Of a stretch of 64,000 nt of DNA, positions 1 to 10,015 are shown piece after piece. The notes below the pieces were generated by a model. The model saw nothing but the letters and a program-made list of their open reading frames with translations. It searched no databases and was not told where the DNA came from. Position 1 is the stretch's first letter, and every line of letters starts with the position of its first letter. The stretch comes from UBA1952 sp965246855 (GTDB lineage: Bacteria > Bacteroidota > Bacteroidia > Chitinophagales > Chitinophagaceae). The stretch is from assembly GCA_965246855.1 (NCBI GenBank), contig CBDFFP010000002.1:1-64000 (forward strand), written 5' to 3'. The translations under genes were made by a program, and so were the position numbers.

Positions 1-240
1 GACTCCGCTGTGTTTTGTTCCGGTCATTGCTCTTTTTTCCAATCTGCCGTCAACGTATTCATATTCATTTGAACCTTCCAGCACCATCTCGATCATTTCC
101 GCTTCGGAAAGTTGGGCAAATTGCTCAGTATCGGAAGTATTTTCAGCAGTTTCAAAATGCGAGATTTTCGCCAAAATCTCTGCCAAAAACGGTGGCGACT
201 TTTGACTGGCTTGCGTAATTTGTGTTTCAGATGTTGACAT
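1..240 (-). CDS. Uma2-family endonuclease-like protein, N-terminal part (runs off left edge)
   Basis: An open frame of 80 codons starts at ATG 240-238 and continues past the left end of the window. After an acidic N-terminal stretch comes EYEYVDGRLEKRAMTGTKHS, which matches the start of the Uma2 (DUF820) fold, where a 'Y.yvdG.l' strand precedes a conserved G-x-x-H. The catalytic PD-(D/E)XK residues would lie outside the window. AGGAG about ten bases before the ATG supports this start. Uma2 proteins are predicted nucleases found in many copies in cyanobacteria, acidobacteria and relatives; their role is unknown. Family assignment rests on one motif. Confidence 0.6.
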   Translation of the reverse strand, partial: MSTSETQITQASQKSPPFLAEILAKISHFETAENTSDTEQFAQLSEAEMIEMVLEGSNEYEYVDGRLEKRAMTGTKHSGV

Positions 241-747
241 CGCGGTTAAGCTCCTTTTACTTACTCTAACATTTTAGTTCTTATTCATAAACTTTTCCCA
301 ACTTTCAATTACTGGAAGCAAAAACCGGCGACATTTTGAAAATAGAATTTCGCTAACCGGCAAGATGTTTTTCTCAAATAGTGAAAATACTTTCATAAGA
401 TACAATAAATTCCGTTTGAAATAAAACATATTTTTATAAAAGTGCAAAATACATAACAAAAATCTTGCTTTGCCGTTTGTCGCAGTTTGATAGATTTGTT
501 TGTGCATTTCTGTTTTTCACAAGTTTTCACCGCATTTTCAATTTACAAATGCCATTTTTCCTGCTAATAAAATTTTCGTGGTAAAGGAGAAAATCAAATT
601 AGTAGCTATACCTTTTAGTGCAGAAGCCCGCACGAAGTAAGGGCGTACGTTTCAATCATTTGTTGGATATGTTGCGAGAATTTACTTTTCAACGGGGTAA
701 ATCTAAAGTTAGTTTGCCGTGAATATATAAATTGTGATTTTAGAAAT
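241..747. other. AT-rich intergenic stretch, no supported gene
   Basis: About 500 bases lie between the Uma2 start and the small gene at 748. The stretch is A/T-rich. A 77-codon minus-strand frame at 274-507 is rich in Phe, Leu and Lys but has no recognisable motif or ribosome site and is probably chance. The Uma2 promoter must lie in its left part. I see no RNA gene or repeat. Confidence 0.5.
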
Positions 748-1047
748 ATGCCTATTAAACGTGAAAAGGAAAGAAGAAACTCTATAAAAAAAGTGTTAAA
801 AAATCAGGAGAAAACAGAATTTTTGAACTCTCTGCCAATTCCTATTTCAGTTTTACAAGAACTTTTTCATTATCTCGATTTGAAACTTTCCAAAAATAAT
901 TGTGATAATTCCTTAAAATTTACTCTAGAATTTATAGAAGATAATTATTTACCCGAAAACAAGTTAATTGAATGGTTTGAAAATAATGGCGGCTACTGCG
1001 ATTGTGAAGTTTTGGCAAATATTGAAGAACAAATAAATGATGTATAA
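748..1047 (+). CDS. Small hypothetical protein (99 aa)
   Basis: The protein is Lys-rich at its N-terminus (MPIKREKERRNSIKK) and becomes acidic toward the C-terminus, ending in a segment with CDCEV. No family is recognised and no signal peptide or membrane helix is visible. It is A/T-rich like the intergenic region before it. Its stop overlaps the start of the carbamoyltransferase gene (ATGTATAA), which suggests translational coupling, but no strong Shine-Dalgarno precedes its own ATG. A real but uncharacterised gene is likely. Confidence 0.5.
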   Translation: MPIKREKERRNSIKKVLKNQEKTEFLNSLPIPISVLQELFHYLDLKLSKNNCDNSLKFTLEFIEDNYLPENKLIEWFENNGGYCDCEVLANIEEQINDV

Positions 1048-2046
1048 GAATTTTTTAGTAACGTCTGATTTTTCCCGCGCCGAACTTGAAGAGTTAATTG
1101 AATCTGCGCTCGAATTCAACGCGGTGCAATTGCGGATAAACCTTTGAACGGCAAATCCATTGCGCTCGTTTTTTTTAATCCGAGTTTGCGAACCCGCGCT
1201 TCGATGCAGATCGGCATTTACGAACTTGGCGGAAATGCCGTGATTCTCGAACCGGGAATGACGAGTTGGACGCTCGAACACCGCGAAAATGTCGTGATGG
1301 ACGGCAATAAAACCGAGCATTTGGCGGAATTTGTGCGTGTTTTAGAAAGATATGTGGCGGCAATCGGCGTGCGGACATTTGCCAATTTGCAAAATTTTCA
1401 CGAAGAGCGGCAGGAACCGATTTTGTCGGCGTTTGCCAAATATTCCGCAAAACCGTTGATCAATCTCGAATCGGCGATGCACCATCCGTGTCAATCGCTC
1501 GCCGATATGCTGACGATTCGGGAAAAATTCGGAAAACAGAAGAAAAAAGTTTTGCTGACGTGGGCTTTTCATCCGAAACCGCTGCCGATGGCGGTGCCGA
1601 ACTCTTTCGCGCTCGCTGCCGCGCAATTCGGACACGATTTAGTAATTTCACATCCGCCCGAATATGATCTGGACGAAGAACTTTTGCAGGAAATTACTGC
1701 ACAGGCGCAAGAAAACGGCGGGAGTGTGGAATTTACCAACGATGCTTATTCGGCTTTTGACGGCGTTGAGGTGGTTTATGCGAAAAGTTGGGGAAGCAAG
1801 AATTTTTATGGCAATGAAACGCAGGATGTTGATTACCGCCAGCAATTCCGCGCCGATTGGATGGTTGACGAACAAAAAATGCGGCGGACAAACAATGCAA
1901 TTTTTATGCACTGCCTGCCGGTGCGCCGCAATGTTATTGTCACTGATACCGTAATTGATTCACCAAATTCCGTCGTTGTTGACGAAGCGGAAAATCGTCT
2001 GCACATTCAAAAAGCGATAATGAATTATTTGTTTAGTAATAAATAA
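1040..2046 (+). CDS. argF': N-acetylornithine carbamoyltransferase, one frameshift
   Basis: This enzyme transfers the carbamoyl group from carbamoyl phosphate to N-acetyl-L-ornithine, in the arginine route that keeps the acetyl group on. Visible motifs are FFNPSLRTRAS for carbamoyl-phosphate binding, ESAMHHPCQSLAD, and HCLPVRRNV near the C-terminus; this set separates the family from ordinary OTCase. A Glu in WTLEH aligns with the residue that favours acetyl over succinyl substrates. The true start is ATG 1040 (MYKNFLVTSDFSRAEL). The frame breaks near 1117-1120, where adding one A to an AA run restores EFKRGAIADKPLNGKS and 336 codons including the stop. A sequencing deletion is more likely than a pseudogene. 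Confidence 0.85.
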
Positions 2047-2100
2047 TCGTTTATTCTGGCAAAGTTTGCATTGCCATCTTTCTATTTGGAGAAAACGCTG

Positions 2101-3198
2101 ATGAAAATTTGCCCGAAGTGCAATACTCCCGCCGCCGATAATGTAACATTTTGCGGACGCGACGGCACAAGGCTTGCCACACTCGGCGATGCGCCGCCCG
2201 TTTCACCCGCGCAACCGCCCCGCGCAATGCCGCAAACTCCGGTCGCGCCGCCGCAACCCGTTGTTTCATCGCCGCCGATCCCGCAACCGCCGCCGATTAT
2301 GCAGCCGCAAGTTTATCAGCCGCCGGTTGTGCCGCAATCGCAACTACGACCGCCGCGCCCGCCACTTTCGCCCGCAACCCACGATCCGAATGCGCCGATT
2401 GAACGGATTACCTGTAAATGGTGTCAGGCGATGAACGAAAAAACGGCGGTTTCGTGCCGAACGTGCGGGGCGCCGCTTGATATTAAAGATTTGGTCAGCG
2501 AATCGGGCTGGCGCGAAGCTCCGCGCATCAAGGATATGACCGAAATCCGTTTCGGGCGCAGCACCTGTCAGGTCGAAGGCGAAATTGTGCCGGTCGCGGA
2601 AATGAATCTTGCGCCGGGCGATTCGATTTTTTTCGAGCATCACGTTTTGCTCTGGAAAGATGATACGACGGCGATGAGCGTGATGACACTGCAAGGCGGT
2701 TTCAAACGGGTTTTGGCAGGAATGCCGTTTGTGATTTCGATTGCCAACGGTCCGGGAAGAGTGGCATTTTCGCGTGATGCAACGGGCGAATTAGTTGTTT
2801 TGCCGCTTCATCCGGGAATGGAACTCGATGTCCGCGAACACGCTTTTCTGCTCGCTTCGCATCATATTGATTATTCTTTTATCCGCGTCAAAGGCTTGCG
2901 AAATATCTTGTTTGGCGGACAAGGAATGTTTATGGACAGATTCGTCACGCAGGGCGAACAGGGCTTGCTGATTCTGCACGGCTACGGCAATGTTTTCGAG
3001 CGCACGTTAAAAGCGGGCGAAAGCATTATGCTCGAACCCGGCGCATTTTTGTATAAAGATTCCACCGTCACGATGGATGTCGAATTTCAACAACTGACAA
3101 CGGGCTGGTTCGGCGGAACTGGTATGAGCCTTGCCCGAATGACCGGACCAGGCAGAGTCGGGATTCAATCAATGTATGTTCATCACAACACGGATTAG
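2101..3198 (+). CDS. AIM24-family protein with two zinc ribbons and a proline-rich linker
   Basis: The start is ATG 2101, nine bases after GGAG; an upstream in-frame ATG at 2071 lacks such a site. The N-terminus is a zinc ribbon (CPKCNTP...FCGRDG). A Pro/Gln-rich linker of roughly 80 residues follows, then a second ribbon (CKWCQAMN...CRTCGAPL). The last 230 or so residues form a beta-rich AIM24-type domain with GPGRVAFSRDATGE and a closing GPGRVGIQS. AIM24 is named for a yeast mitochondrial protein, and bacterial homologues have no settled function. The gene heads a likely three-gene set with 3205 and 3672, with gaps of six and eight bases. Confidence 0.75.
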   Translation: MKICPKCNTPAADNVTFCGRDGTRLATLGDAPPVSPAQPPRAMPQTPVAPPQPVVSSPPIPQPPPIMQPQVYQPPVVPQSQLRPPRPPLSPATHDPNAPIERITCKWCQAMNEKTAVSCRTCGAPLDIKDLVSESGWREAPRIKDMTEIRFGRSTCQVEGEIVPVAEMNLAPGDSIFFEHHVLLWKDDTTAMSVMTLQGGFKRVLAGMPFVISIANGPGRVAFSRDATGELVVLPLHPGMELDVREHAFLLASHHIDYSFIRVKGLRNILFGGQGMFMDRFVTQGEQGLLILHGYGNVFERTLKAGESIMLEPGAFLYKDSTVTMDVEFQQLTTGWFGGTGMSLARMTGPGRVGIQSMYVHHNTD

Positions 3199-3204
3199 AA
3201 TCAG

Positions 3205-3663
3205 ATGAGAAACTATAAATTTAATTTGTTTGCTGATTATTTTCAGTTTTATTTGCAAGATGAAGATGCCATCGGTGATTTATCAGCAAGTTGGACAAAA
3301 GAAGCCGTAAAAAACAAACTGGCTTTAAATACCGGAACTATTGGTGTTGGAACAGTCCGAAATATGACTATTCCGGTTGAAGTTGAGATTTGCGAATCTG
3401 AGCCAACGGATAATTTTGATAAATGGGATAAAGTTAATGAATGCAATATTGCTATTCCATCCGGCAAAATTGTGGTTGCGGGTTGCACCGATTATTTTCC
3501 AGAGGCGGAAAGAATTACTGTCAAAGCGGGAAAATATCGGGCAAGAATTCATTATGGCAATTTAGATGCAATCAGCGAAGACGGTTTAGGCGGTGATGAT
3601 CATTACAAAATTTCACTTTGGCGAAGTGAAGATGAAACGGTGAAAGTTGTTAAAAGTAAATAA
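3205..3663 (+). CDS. Hypothetical beta-rich protein between two AIM24 genes (152 aa)
   Basis: The gene starts six bases after the preceding stop and ends eight bases before the next start, so it is probably co-transcribed with its AIM24 neighbours. The sequence alternates hydrophobic and polar residues as in a small beta-sandwich and begins with an aromatic strand (FNLFADYFQFYLQDED). Its layout recalls the ComJ family, inhibitors of the NucA nuclease, but similarity by eye is weak. It has no signal peptide and no membrane segment. It is more A/T-rich than either neighbour, so it may be a later insertion into the pair. Confidence 0.6.
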   Translation: MRNYKFNLFADYFQFYLQDEDAIGDLSASWTKEAVKNKLALNTGTIGVGTVRNMTIPVEVEICESEPTDNFDKWDKVNECNIAIPSGKIVVAGCTDYFPEAERITVKAGKYRARIHYGNLDAISEDGLGGDDHYKISLWRSEDETVKVVKSK

Positions 3664-3671
3664 GGTAAATA

Positions 3672-4577
3672 ATGTCAAACTTTCCGATTGAGCGTTCTTA
3701 TACTTGCGATTGGTGCAATGCGGTGAGCGACGGCACGCAGATCGCGTGTCCGGGCTGCGGAGTTTCGATTGATGTCAAAAAAATCATCACGAAATCCGGC
3801 TGGATTGAAATGCCGGGGCGCAAGGATATGTCGAAGATTCAATTCGGCAATTCGTTTCTGCAAATCGAAGGGCAATATGTGCCGGTTGCCGATTTCGGGC
3901 TGGCGGCGGGCGACGGCGTTTATTTCGCGCACCACGTTTTGCTCTGGTCGGATACGCAGGTTAAGGTTACAACGATGTCGCTCAAGGGCGCGTGGAAGCG
4001 TTTGTTTGCCGGTTTGCCGCTGATTATGACGCAGGCTCACGGTCCCGGACATATTGCTTTTACCCGCGATTCACCGGGCGAAATGATTGCGCTCCCGATT
4101 CAGCCGGGACAAGCCGTTGACGTACGCGAACATATTTTTTTAGCCGCGACGCACAGCGTAACTTACGATTGGTTTTCGTCGAACATTTGGTTCACCACCA
4201 AAAACGGCGACGAACGCGAAACACATTATCCGGTCGGGATGTTTATGGATCGCTTTTTTGCGCCGCAAACGCCGGGTTTGCTGCTACTTCACGCCGGCGG
4301 TAATGCTTTTATCCGGCATTTACGACAGGGCGAATCAATTCTCGTCAAACCGACTGCACTGCTTTTTAAAGATCCATCGGTGCAGATGCAGCTTCACATC
4401 GAATACCCGAATGCGGGCAGCGGCGCGTGGAGTTGGTGGAGTTCGTGGACGCATCGCCATTTATGGCTACGCGTGTTCGGACCCGGAAGAGTTGCCATTC
4501 AATCCGGCTACGAAAAAATGGAAGATAACGGGCGCAACATTTACAATCATTCGGGAGCCTCGGAACAGCGATGGTAA
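3672..4577 (+). CDS. AIM24-family protein with one zinc ribbon
   Basis: This is a paralogue of the protein at 2101. It lacks the first ribbon and the proline linker and starts directly with a ribbon (CDWCNAVSDG...CPGCGVSID). The AIM24 domain carries GPGHIAFTRDSPGE and a closing GPGRVAIQSGYEK. Collinear motifs such as SGW, KDM, HHVLLW and GMFMDRF are shared with the first copy, so the two arose by duplication. An extra loop rich in Trp and Ser (SGAWSWWSSWTH) sits near the C-terminus. Function is unknown; a membrane-associated or complex-scaffolding role is only an inference. Confidence 0.75.
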   Translation: MSNFPIERSYTCDWCNAVSDGTQIACPGCGVSIDVKKIITKSGWIEMPGRKDMSKIQFGNSFLQIEGQYVPVADFGLAAGDGVYFAHHVLLWSDTQVKVTTMSLKGAWKRLFAGLPLIMTQAHGPGHIAFTRDSPGEMIALPIQPGQAVDVREHIFLAATHSVTYDWFSSNIWFTTKNGDERETHYPVGMFMDRFFAPQTPGLLLLHAGGNAFIRHLRQGESILVKPTALLFKDPSVQMQLHIEYPNAGSGAWSWWSSWTHRHLWLRVFGPGRVAIQSGYEKMEDNGRNIYNHSGASEQRW

Positions 4578-4678
4578 AAAGGGTAGCGGTGAATTATTGA
4601 TGGTGAATGGTTAATAAAGATATTTAAACTCGCGCAAGGCTTTTCCGGGTTCATAACGAAAAGGCTGCCGAATCGTTA

Positions 4679-6157
4679 TTAATTATTTTGCGGTTGTCGT
4701 AAAAATTGCGCGACACTATTGGCAGTTTCGCGCCCGTCGGCAATTGCCCAAACCACCAGACTTTGACCGCGTTCGCAATCGCCTGCCGCGAAGATATTTT
4801 CGACGTTAGTTCTGTTTTTTATCGTTGATTTCAATGTTATTTTTTGCCGTAATATTCAACGCCTAAATCATTGAATAATTTAAGTTTTTTCCACGCCTGT
4901 AAAACCCATTGCCAAAAATATCGCGTCCGCTTTCCAGGTTTTTTCCGTTCCGGCAATTTCGATTAATTTTCCGTCTTTCCATTCAACTTTGACGGTATCT
5001 AATCCGACAACATTTCCATTCTCATCGCCGATAAAACGCTTGGTCAAAATTTCGTATTCACGCGGGTCTGCACCGAAAATTTCTGTTGCCTCTTGTTGCC
5101 CGTAATCAATTTGAAATGTGCGGACTTTGCTCAACCAACTTTCGTGGGTGTAAATCTTTTTCCGACAAATTTCGGCATTAATTCAAACTGCACCAAACTT
5201 TTACAGCCTTGCCGAATCGAACTCCCGACGCAATCCGTTCCCGTGTCACCGCCGCCAATAACGATGACATTTTTGTCCCGAACATTAATAAAATTTCCAT
5301 CGGCAAAATTTGAATCCAGTAAACTTTTCGTGTATTTCCCAACAGAAAATCCATCGCAAAATAAATTCCGTTCAAATTTCTGCCTTCAATCGGCAAATCT
5401 CGCGGCTCTGTTGCGCCGCAAGCCAAAACAATTGCGTCAAAATTGCGCTTTAAATCTTCGGCAGTTATGTCTTTCCCGACATTTACTCCGGCGCGAAACT
5501 CAATACCCTTCATCATTTAAAAGTTTGATGACGGCGTTCAACAAGCCGTTTTTCGAGTTTCATATTCGGAATCCCGTAAATCAGACAGTCCGCCGATGCG
5601 GTCATCGCGTTCAAAAACCGTTACATTATGACCGCATTTATTGAGTTCATCGGCGCAAGCCAAACCTGCGGGACCTGAACCAATAATCGGCTACTTTTTT
5701 ATTTGAACGAAATTTCGGCGGATTGGGCGTGAATCCAGCCTTGTTCAAAAGCGTGATCAATGATGCTAACCTCAATCTCTTTAATCATTACCGGCTCTTC
5801 ATTAATACCAAGAACGCACGAAGACTCACACGGCGCCGGATAAACTCTGCCCGTAAATTCAGGGAAATTATTCGTTCGCGCCAACCGTTTATAGGCATCG
5901 TGCCATTTGCCTTGGTAAACCAAATCGTTCCATTCAGGAATCAAATTATGAAGCGGACAACCCGCCGTCGCATTTTCGAGCATCGTGCCGGTATGACAAA
6001 ACGGAATTCCGCAATTCATACATCGCGCCCCCTGTTTCTGCAGTTCTTCGACCGGCATCGGAGCGTGAAATTCATTCCAATTTTGGACACGGGTTTTCGG
6101 ATCATTCAAAACCGGCAAACTTCTTCGATATTCGATAAAACCTGTAACCTTTCCCAT
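4679..6157 (-). pseudogene. gltD: Glutamate synthase small subunit, broken by several frameshifts
   Basis: The small subunit feeds electrons from NADPH through FAD and Fe-S centres to GltB for glutamate synthesis. Reading from 6157, MGKVTGFIEYRRSLP leads into the cysteine pattern CMNCGIPFCH and CESSCVLG. After a frame change comes a degraded GSGPAGLACADELNKCG nucleotide site, then KGIEFRAGVNVGKD, and FRAGDCERGQSLVVWAIADG-type C-terminal sequence in another frame. At least four single-base shifts fall between about 5,700 and 4,870. The total span of 493 codons equals normal GltD length, so few bases are missing overall. This argues for poor consensus quality rather than decay. Confidence 0.8.
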
Positions 6158-6168
6158 AATTTAATTTT

Positions 6169-6266
6169 AACCACAGATTGACCCGGATAAACACGGATAA
6201 AAACAGGATAAAATTAAAATTTTATATCTGTTAAAAATCTGTGTTTATCCGGGTCAATCTGTGGTT
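6169..6266. repeat. Extragenic inverted repeat between gltD and gltB
   Basis: The left arm (6169-6197, CCACAGATTGACCCGGATAA followed by ACACGGAT) is matched by its reverse complement at 6237-6266. A shorter A/T-rich inverted repeat lies inside. Such CCACAGATTGA palindromes are common extragenic repeats in several soil bacteria. Transcribed, it would form a long hairpin in the gltB-gltD gap. Confidence 0.8.
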
Positions 6267-6314
6267 TCATAGAAGTCTTCTTTCGTGTTTCCGTGTATTT
6301 CGCGCTTATAATTT

Positions 6315-9015
6315 TTACGCGACAGATTGCGCGAATGCCGCCATTTCCGCATCTTCTTTTGAAAAGCCTTCGCCCAACAGTCGTTTTTGTGATTCAATAA
6401 CGCGGCTGAAATCAGTTGGAATAACACGAACAAATTTTTCTAAATTAGCTTCCCAGTTAAGCAAAATATCGGTCGCAATTGCGCTCTCGGTTAGTTCGAT
6501 GTGGCGAAAAATCTGATTTTTGACGAACTCAATTTCTTCTTCGGCTTCAATTTTTGTCAGTGCAACCATTTCCATATTGCAAAGCGCAGCGAATTCGCCT
6601 GATTCGTCAAGAACGTAGGCGATTCCGCCCAACATTCCCGCCGCAAAATTCTTTCCGGTTTTGCCCAAAATAATTGTCGTGCCGCCCGTCATATATTCGC
6701 AACCGTGATCGCCAACGCCTTCAATAACAGTGTTTACGCCGCTATTTCTGACACAAAATCTTTCGCCGCCAACGCCTGAAATATAGGCTTCGCCCGCCGT
6801 TGCGCCGTAAAAAGCGGTGTTGCCGATGATAATATTTTCGTGCGAAACAAAATCCGCATCTTTCGGCGGAAAGACGATAATTTTGCCACCCGATAAACCT
6901 TTGCCGATGTAATCGTTTGAATCGCCTTCGATGGTTAAAGTCACGCCTTTTGGCACGAATGCGCCGAAACTTTGACCTGCCGAACCGTTGAATTTCAGGT
7001 TTATGGTTTCATTCGGCAAGCCTTCCGCCCCGAATTTGCGCGAAATTTCGCTTCCCAACATTGTGCCAACGGCGCGGTCGGTGTTTTTAATTTGAGTTCC
7101 GCCGAAACCTTTTCTAAATTTTGCAAAGCCGGCTGACAAATCTCTAAAAGAGTTGTTTTATCGAGAGTTTTTTCAAGTTGATGATTTTGCAGGATTTGCT
7201 GAAAACGTCCGTAATCTTCCGGCACTTCGGGTTGATATAAAAACGGCTGAAAAATCTAACCTGCGAGATTTCCGGTTGCCGATTGTTTCGTCAACTTCCA
7301 AAATATCTGTCCGCCCAATCATTTCGTCAATCGTTCTAAACCCAAGTTCCGCCATCAGTTCGCGTATTTCCTGAGCCACAAAAAGCATAAAATTAGCGGC
7401 AAATTCAGGCTTGCCGCTAAATTTTGCCCGCAGGCGCGGGTCTTGCGTCGCAACTCCGACCGGACAAGTATTCAAGTGACAGACGCGCATCATAATACAG
7501 CCGAGCGTGACGAGCGGAGCGGTTGAAAATCCATATTCTTCCGCGCCAAGCAACGCCGCAATGACAACATCACGCCCGGTTTTTAATTGTCCGTCGGTTT
7601 CCAGGCGGACGCGGCTTCGCAAGTTGTTCATCAACAGCGTCTGATGAGTTTCCGCCAAACCGATTTCCCAAGGAATACCGGCATATCTTAAGCTGGATAA
7701 AGGAGATGCGCCGGTTCCGCCATCGTGTCCGCTAATCAAAATCACATCAGCTTTGGCTTTCGCAACGCCGGCGGCAATTGTCCCAACGCCGGTTTCAGCC
7801 ACAAGTTTGACGCTGATACGCGCTTTATCATTGGCATTCTTTAAATCGAAAATTAGTTGCGCTAAATCTTCAATCGAATAAATATCGTGATGCGGCGGTG
7901 GTGAAATCAGACCGACTCCGGGCGTAGAATGGCGAGTTTTGGCAATCCACGGATAAACTTTGCTGCCGGGAAGCTGTCCGCCTTCGCCGGGTTTTGCGCC
8001 CTGGGCAATTTTGATTTGAATTTCTTCGGAATTGACTAAATAATGACTCGTCACACCAAATCTTCCGCTGGCTACTTGCTTGATTTTACTGCGTTTACTG
8101 TCGCCATTCGGTAATAGATCGTAGCGGTCAGCGTCTTCGCCGCCTTCGCCGGTGTTGCTTTTTCCGCCGATTCGATTCATCGCAACCGCCATCGCTTCGT
8201 GCGCTTCTTTAGAAATTGAACCGTAGGAAACCGCACCTGTTTTGAAGCGTTTGACGATTTCCTTAACCGATTCAACCTCTTCTAACGGAATACTTTGCCG
8301 ATTATCTTTAAATTTCAAAAGCCCGCGCAAAGTCGCCTGATTAGTCATCTGATCATCAATCAAACCGCTATATTTACGGAAAGATTCGTAGTCGCCGTTC
8401 CGACACGCTTTTTGCAAGGTGTGAATCGTTTCAGGGTTAAAAAGATGATATTCGCCCGAACTGCGCCATTGATAATTGCCGCCGATTTCGAGTGATTCGG
8501 CTTCAATACTTTGGAAAAATGCCTGACTATGACGTTTCAGAGATTCTTCGGCAATTTCATTTAAACCGATTCCGCCAATGCGCGTTGGCGTGCGCGTAAA
8601 GTATTTATCTACAACATCTTGATTAATTCCAAGGGCTTCAAAAATTTGTGCGCCGAGATAACTGCGAATCGTCGAAATACCCATTTTTGAAAGGATTTTT
8701 ACAACACCTTTGTTGACGGATTTGACGTAGTTTTTTATTGCTTTTTCTTCATCAATATTCAAATTTCCCTGCAAAATTTGGTCGTGAATCGTTTCAAAAG
8801 CCAGATACGGATTGATTGCCGTCACGCCGTAACCAAGCAGAAGCGCAAAATGATGAACTTCACGCGGTTCGCCGCTTTCAATCACAAAACCGACTTGCGT
8901 GCGTGTACCTTCACGAATCAAATGATGATGAATTGTCGAAACAGCGAGAAGTGCAGGAATTGGCACACGGTATTCGCTCATTTGGCGGTCGGATAAAATA
9001 AAAATAAAGCCGTGT
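6315..9015 (-). CDS. gltB: Glutamate synthase large subunit, C-terminal part only, two frameshifts
   Basis: This covers roughly the last 900 residues of a protein that is usually about 1,500. The first recognisable block is FIFILSDRQMSEYRVPIPAL near the end of the central domain. Next is the FMN-binding synthase domain, with GGKSNTGEGGED, the KPGEGGQLPGSKV loop and SGHDGGTGASPLSSLRYAG. A Cys pattern CIMMRVCHLNTCPVG for the 3Fe-4S cluster follows, then the glycine-rich beta-helix repeat domain. Frames change near 7,250 and near 7,130. The N-terminal glutaminase domain is absent because the sequence switches to other DNA near 9,015. The gene lies upstream of gltD in the usual order. Confidence 0.88.
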
Positions 9016-9071
9016 TGGCCGTGGAGAAAACAGCCGTGGAAAAAGGAACCGTTTTGATTGAAATGGAATGA
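9000..9071. other. Junction between two unrelated genomes
   Basis: On the minus strand gltB is recognisable up to about 9,015 and then stops matching its family without any stop codon. On the plus strand, from about 9,006, an open frame reads AVLAVEKTAVEKGTVLIEME and ends at TGA 9069-9071. That stop overlaps the ATG at 9068 in a four-base ATGA pair, typical of coupled genes. Thus the tail of a plus-strand Bacteroidota gene begins where gltB ends. There is no mobile element or direct repeat at the join. Base composition rises to the right. Confidence 0.65.
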
Positions 9072-10015
9072 CCCGGAAGCTCTCTTTTCTTCTTCTTTTC
9101 GTCTTGCTTTTCGCAGCGCCTGCATTTGCGCAACGCTTTAGCTACGTCTATCTCCAAAGCGACAAGGAGACCCCGATTTACGTGAAGCTGGAAGGCGAAA
9201 TGCTGCCGCGTTACGGTCAGCACTATAACATCATCTCGCGCCTCGCGCCGGGCGCGATCAATATTGAAGTGCTGTTTCAGCAAAATAAATTTCCGCCGCA
9301 GAAGTTCACCATTCTCGTGCCCGAAGACGGACAGCGCAGCCTCTTGCTGACGCGCCGCGACGACACGGCTTGGGCGCTGTATGACCTGCGGCAGAAGTTC
9401 TACATCCTCGCCGGAAACATTGCTTCCGAAGACCGCTACAACGCGCCCGACCGCAACGCAGAGCAAGTGCCGGAGCCAGTGGCGAACAAAAGGGAAACGT
9501 CCACCTCAAACAGTACAGAGGGCGAAACGCCAGTTGCCATTAATCCGGTTCCGAAGCCCGTAACTTCTCCCAACGACGAGCCGAAATTCATTCCTGATTT
9601 AGAGCTTTCGCGGGAAGAAAAAAAGCCGAAGAAAACGCCGAAGAAGCAGCCTGCAGAAACGCCCAAACCCATAGAAACGCCGCCGCCCGCGCCGGTAGAA
9701 AACACTACCGCCGCTGACCGCGAAACCTGCGGACATCCGATGAGCATTGAAGAGTTCAGCACATTTTACTCGCAGGTACTGGCGCAGCAAAATCTGGAAG
9801 AGCGCCTTACTTTCCTCATGGACAGCGACCAATGCCCGACGCCGTATCAGGCGCGCATTATTGCCCGCAGTCTTACCGGCGATGCGCCGCGTTTGCGCTA
9901 CATGGGCCGCGTGGTGCGCCGCAGCGCACAACCCAAAAGCTTTTTGCCGCTCACCAACCTTTTTTCCGACGCGGAAAATGCGGAAGCTTTCCGCGCGCTG
10001 ATTACTTCTTTATGA
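9068..10015 (+). CDS. Exported protein with C-terminal DUF4476-like domain
   Basis: A signal peptide (MTRKLSFLLLFVLLFAAPAFA, cut after AFA) sends it to the periplasm or surface. A beta-rich N-terminal domain of about 110 residues follows, then a Pro/Lys/Glu-rich linker with PKKTPKKQPAE. The C-terminal 90 residues after CGHPMSIEEF form a helical region. Its spaced 'cptpyQARIIARSL' and late 'F.D..N...F..LI' pattern resembles the DUF4476 domain of Bacteroidota exported proteins. The next gene overlaps it by four bases, so the two are an operon. No enzymatic motif is seen. Confidence 0.65.
   Translation: MTRKLSFLLLFVLLFAAPAFAQRFSYVYLQSDKETPIYVKLEGEMLPRYGQHYNIISRLAPGAINIEVLFQQNKFPPQKFTILVPEDGQRSLLLTRRDDTAWALYDLRQKFYILAGNIASEDRYNAPDRNAEQVPEPVANKRETSTSNSTEGETPVAINPVPKPVTSPNDEPKFIPDLELSREEKKPKKTPKKQPAETPKPIETPPPAPVENTTAADRETCGHPMSIEEFSTFYSQVLAQQNLEERLTFLMDSDQCPTPYQARIIARSLTGDAPRLRYMGRVVRRSAQPKSFLPLTNLFSDAENAEAFRALITSL

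Noticed and set aside
274..507. 77-codon minus-strand frame
   Set aside because: It is A/T-rich with no motif, no ribosome site and no neighbour supporting it; chance is the better explanation.
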